DNA from: Ruminococcus sp. UBA4350
Lineage (GTDB): Bacteria > Bacillota > Clostridia > Oscillospirales > Ruminococcaceae
Reading direction: 5' to 3'
Assembly (NCBI GenBank): GCA_002394125.1
Contig: DGSY01000151.1
Span: 1-13,844, forward strand
Length of the DNA stretch: 13,844 nt
The position numbers and the translations under genes are program-made. The notes below the pieces were generated by a model that saw nothing but the letters and a program-made list of their open reading frames with translations, ran no database searches and was not told where the DNA came from. Shown in pieces: positions 13,423 to 13,844 of the stretch; within the stretch, counting starts at the first letter, position 1, and each line of letters opens with the position of its first letter.

Positions 13423-13844
13423 ATGAGAAAATCATGGAGAATGCGCGCAGCAGGCGGCATTACATCGGCGATGCTGGCGATCACGGCTTTGCAGCCGCTG
13501 GCGAATGTCCCGTTTGTGCAGGCAGCAGAGCTCAGCTCTCTGAAGGTCTCGTATAATGTCTTTGCAAAAGACGGCGAGACACATTCTTACCTTCAGAACG
13601 GCGAAGAGAAGACCTGCTATATCGTAGCGACAATGCTGGACGACAACGGCGAGAAAGCATGGTCGATGCAGAAAGTTTATCCGCACGAGAAAAATGCTTA
13701 TCCGGCATCATGGTGGAATCCCGCGGCGACAGATTATACCGGCTTCAAAGATGTAGTGGAGTTTACAGATTTCTATCTCTACGGTGAAGACGGCACCAGC
13801 ACGGAAAATCCGGCAGCGGTCACAAAGTTTGATACGGATGAGCT
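13423..13844 (+). CDS. Secreted protein of unknown function (N-terminal part, runs off window)
   Basis: The first 140 codons are present and the frame is open at the window end. Residues 1-34 are a signal peptide: basic MRKSWRMR, hydrophobic segment GGITSAMLAITALQPLA, and a likely signal peptidase I site after VQA (Ala34). The mature start (AELSSLKVSYNVFAKDGE and on) is rich in aromatic and acidic residues with strand-like pieces (KVSYNVFAK, TCYIVATMLDD, VVEFTDFYLYGED). I see no glycoside hydrolase, cohesin, dockerin or protease motif in this part. The ATG at 13423-13425 has AAAGGAAGG upstream with about eight bases of spacing. It is divergent from the glycan operon. A large extracellular or surface protein, possibly part of the fibre-degrading machinery, is inferred from the signal peptide and context only. 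Confidence 0.85.
   Translation, partial: MRKSWRMRAAGGITSAMLAITALQPLANVPFVQAAELSSLKVSYNVFAKDGETHSYLQNGEEKTCYIVATMLDDNGEKAWSMQKVYPHEKNAYPASWWNPAATDYTGFKDVVEFTDFYLYGEDGTSTENPAAVTKFDTDE

Overview
The window looks like a chromosomal segment from a plant-fibre-degrading, Gram-positive gut or rumen anaerobe of the Ruminococcus / Oscillospirales type. The reasons are: a rsmD-coaD-coiled-coil gene order typical of Clostridia, AGGAGG-type ribosome binding sites, consensus sigma-A promoters, a cellobiose phosphorylase, a surface GH74 enzyme beside cytoplasmic GH36 and GH42 enzymes, and a GC-rich palindromic interspersed repeat of a kind I associate with Ruminococcaceae genomes. The species assignment is inference. 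No rRNA, tRNA, CRISPR array, transposase or phage gene is visible.

Layout. (1) Positions 1-1004, minus strand: 5' part of a GH94 cellobiose phosphorylase gene, cut by the window edge, with its own promoter at 1073-1101. (2) Positions 1217-1335: a Rho-independent terminator and a 62-bp palindromic repeat behind the next operon. (3) Positions 1335-4911, minus strand: six tightly packed genes in transcription order: a DUF3592-like membrane protein, a membrane-anchored GH25 muramidase, rsmD, coaD, a DivIVA-like coiled-coil protein and a VanZ-family membrane protein. (4) Positions 4994-12664, minus strand: a five-gene glycan operon in transcription order: GH42 beta-galactosidase, a membrane-anchored FTP/PepSY protein, a small lipoprotein, GH36 alpha-galactosidase and an exported GH74 xyloglucanase-type enzyme. 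It starts at a strong promoter (12742-12770) and ends at a hairpin near 4940-4966. (5) Positions 12771-13104: an AT-rich divergent regulatory region. (6) Positions 13105-13844, plus strand: a perfect-consensus promoter, a leader of about 283 nt with several hairpins and a 12-codon ORF, then the first 140 codons of an unrecognised secreted protein that runs out of the window.

How the parts fit. GH74 would cut xyloglucan-type beta-glucan outside the cell. GH42 and GH36 lack signal peptides and would remove beta- and alpha-galactose from imported oligosaccharides. The GH94 enzyme would phosphorolyse cellobiose inside the cell. No transporter or regulator gene lies in the window. The FTP/PepSY protein and lipoprotein sit inside the glycan operon with overlapping stop and start codons and are its least explained members. 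The structured leader of the divergent secreted-protein gene is the best candidate for an undescribed element.
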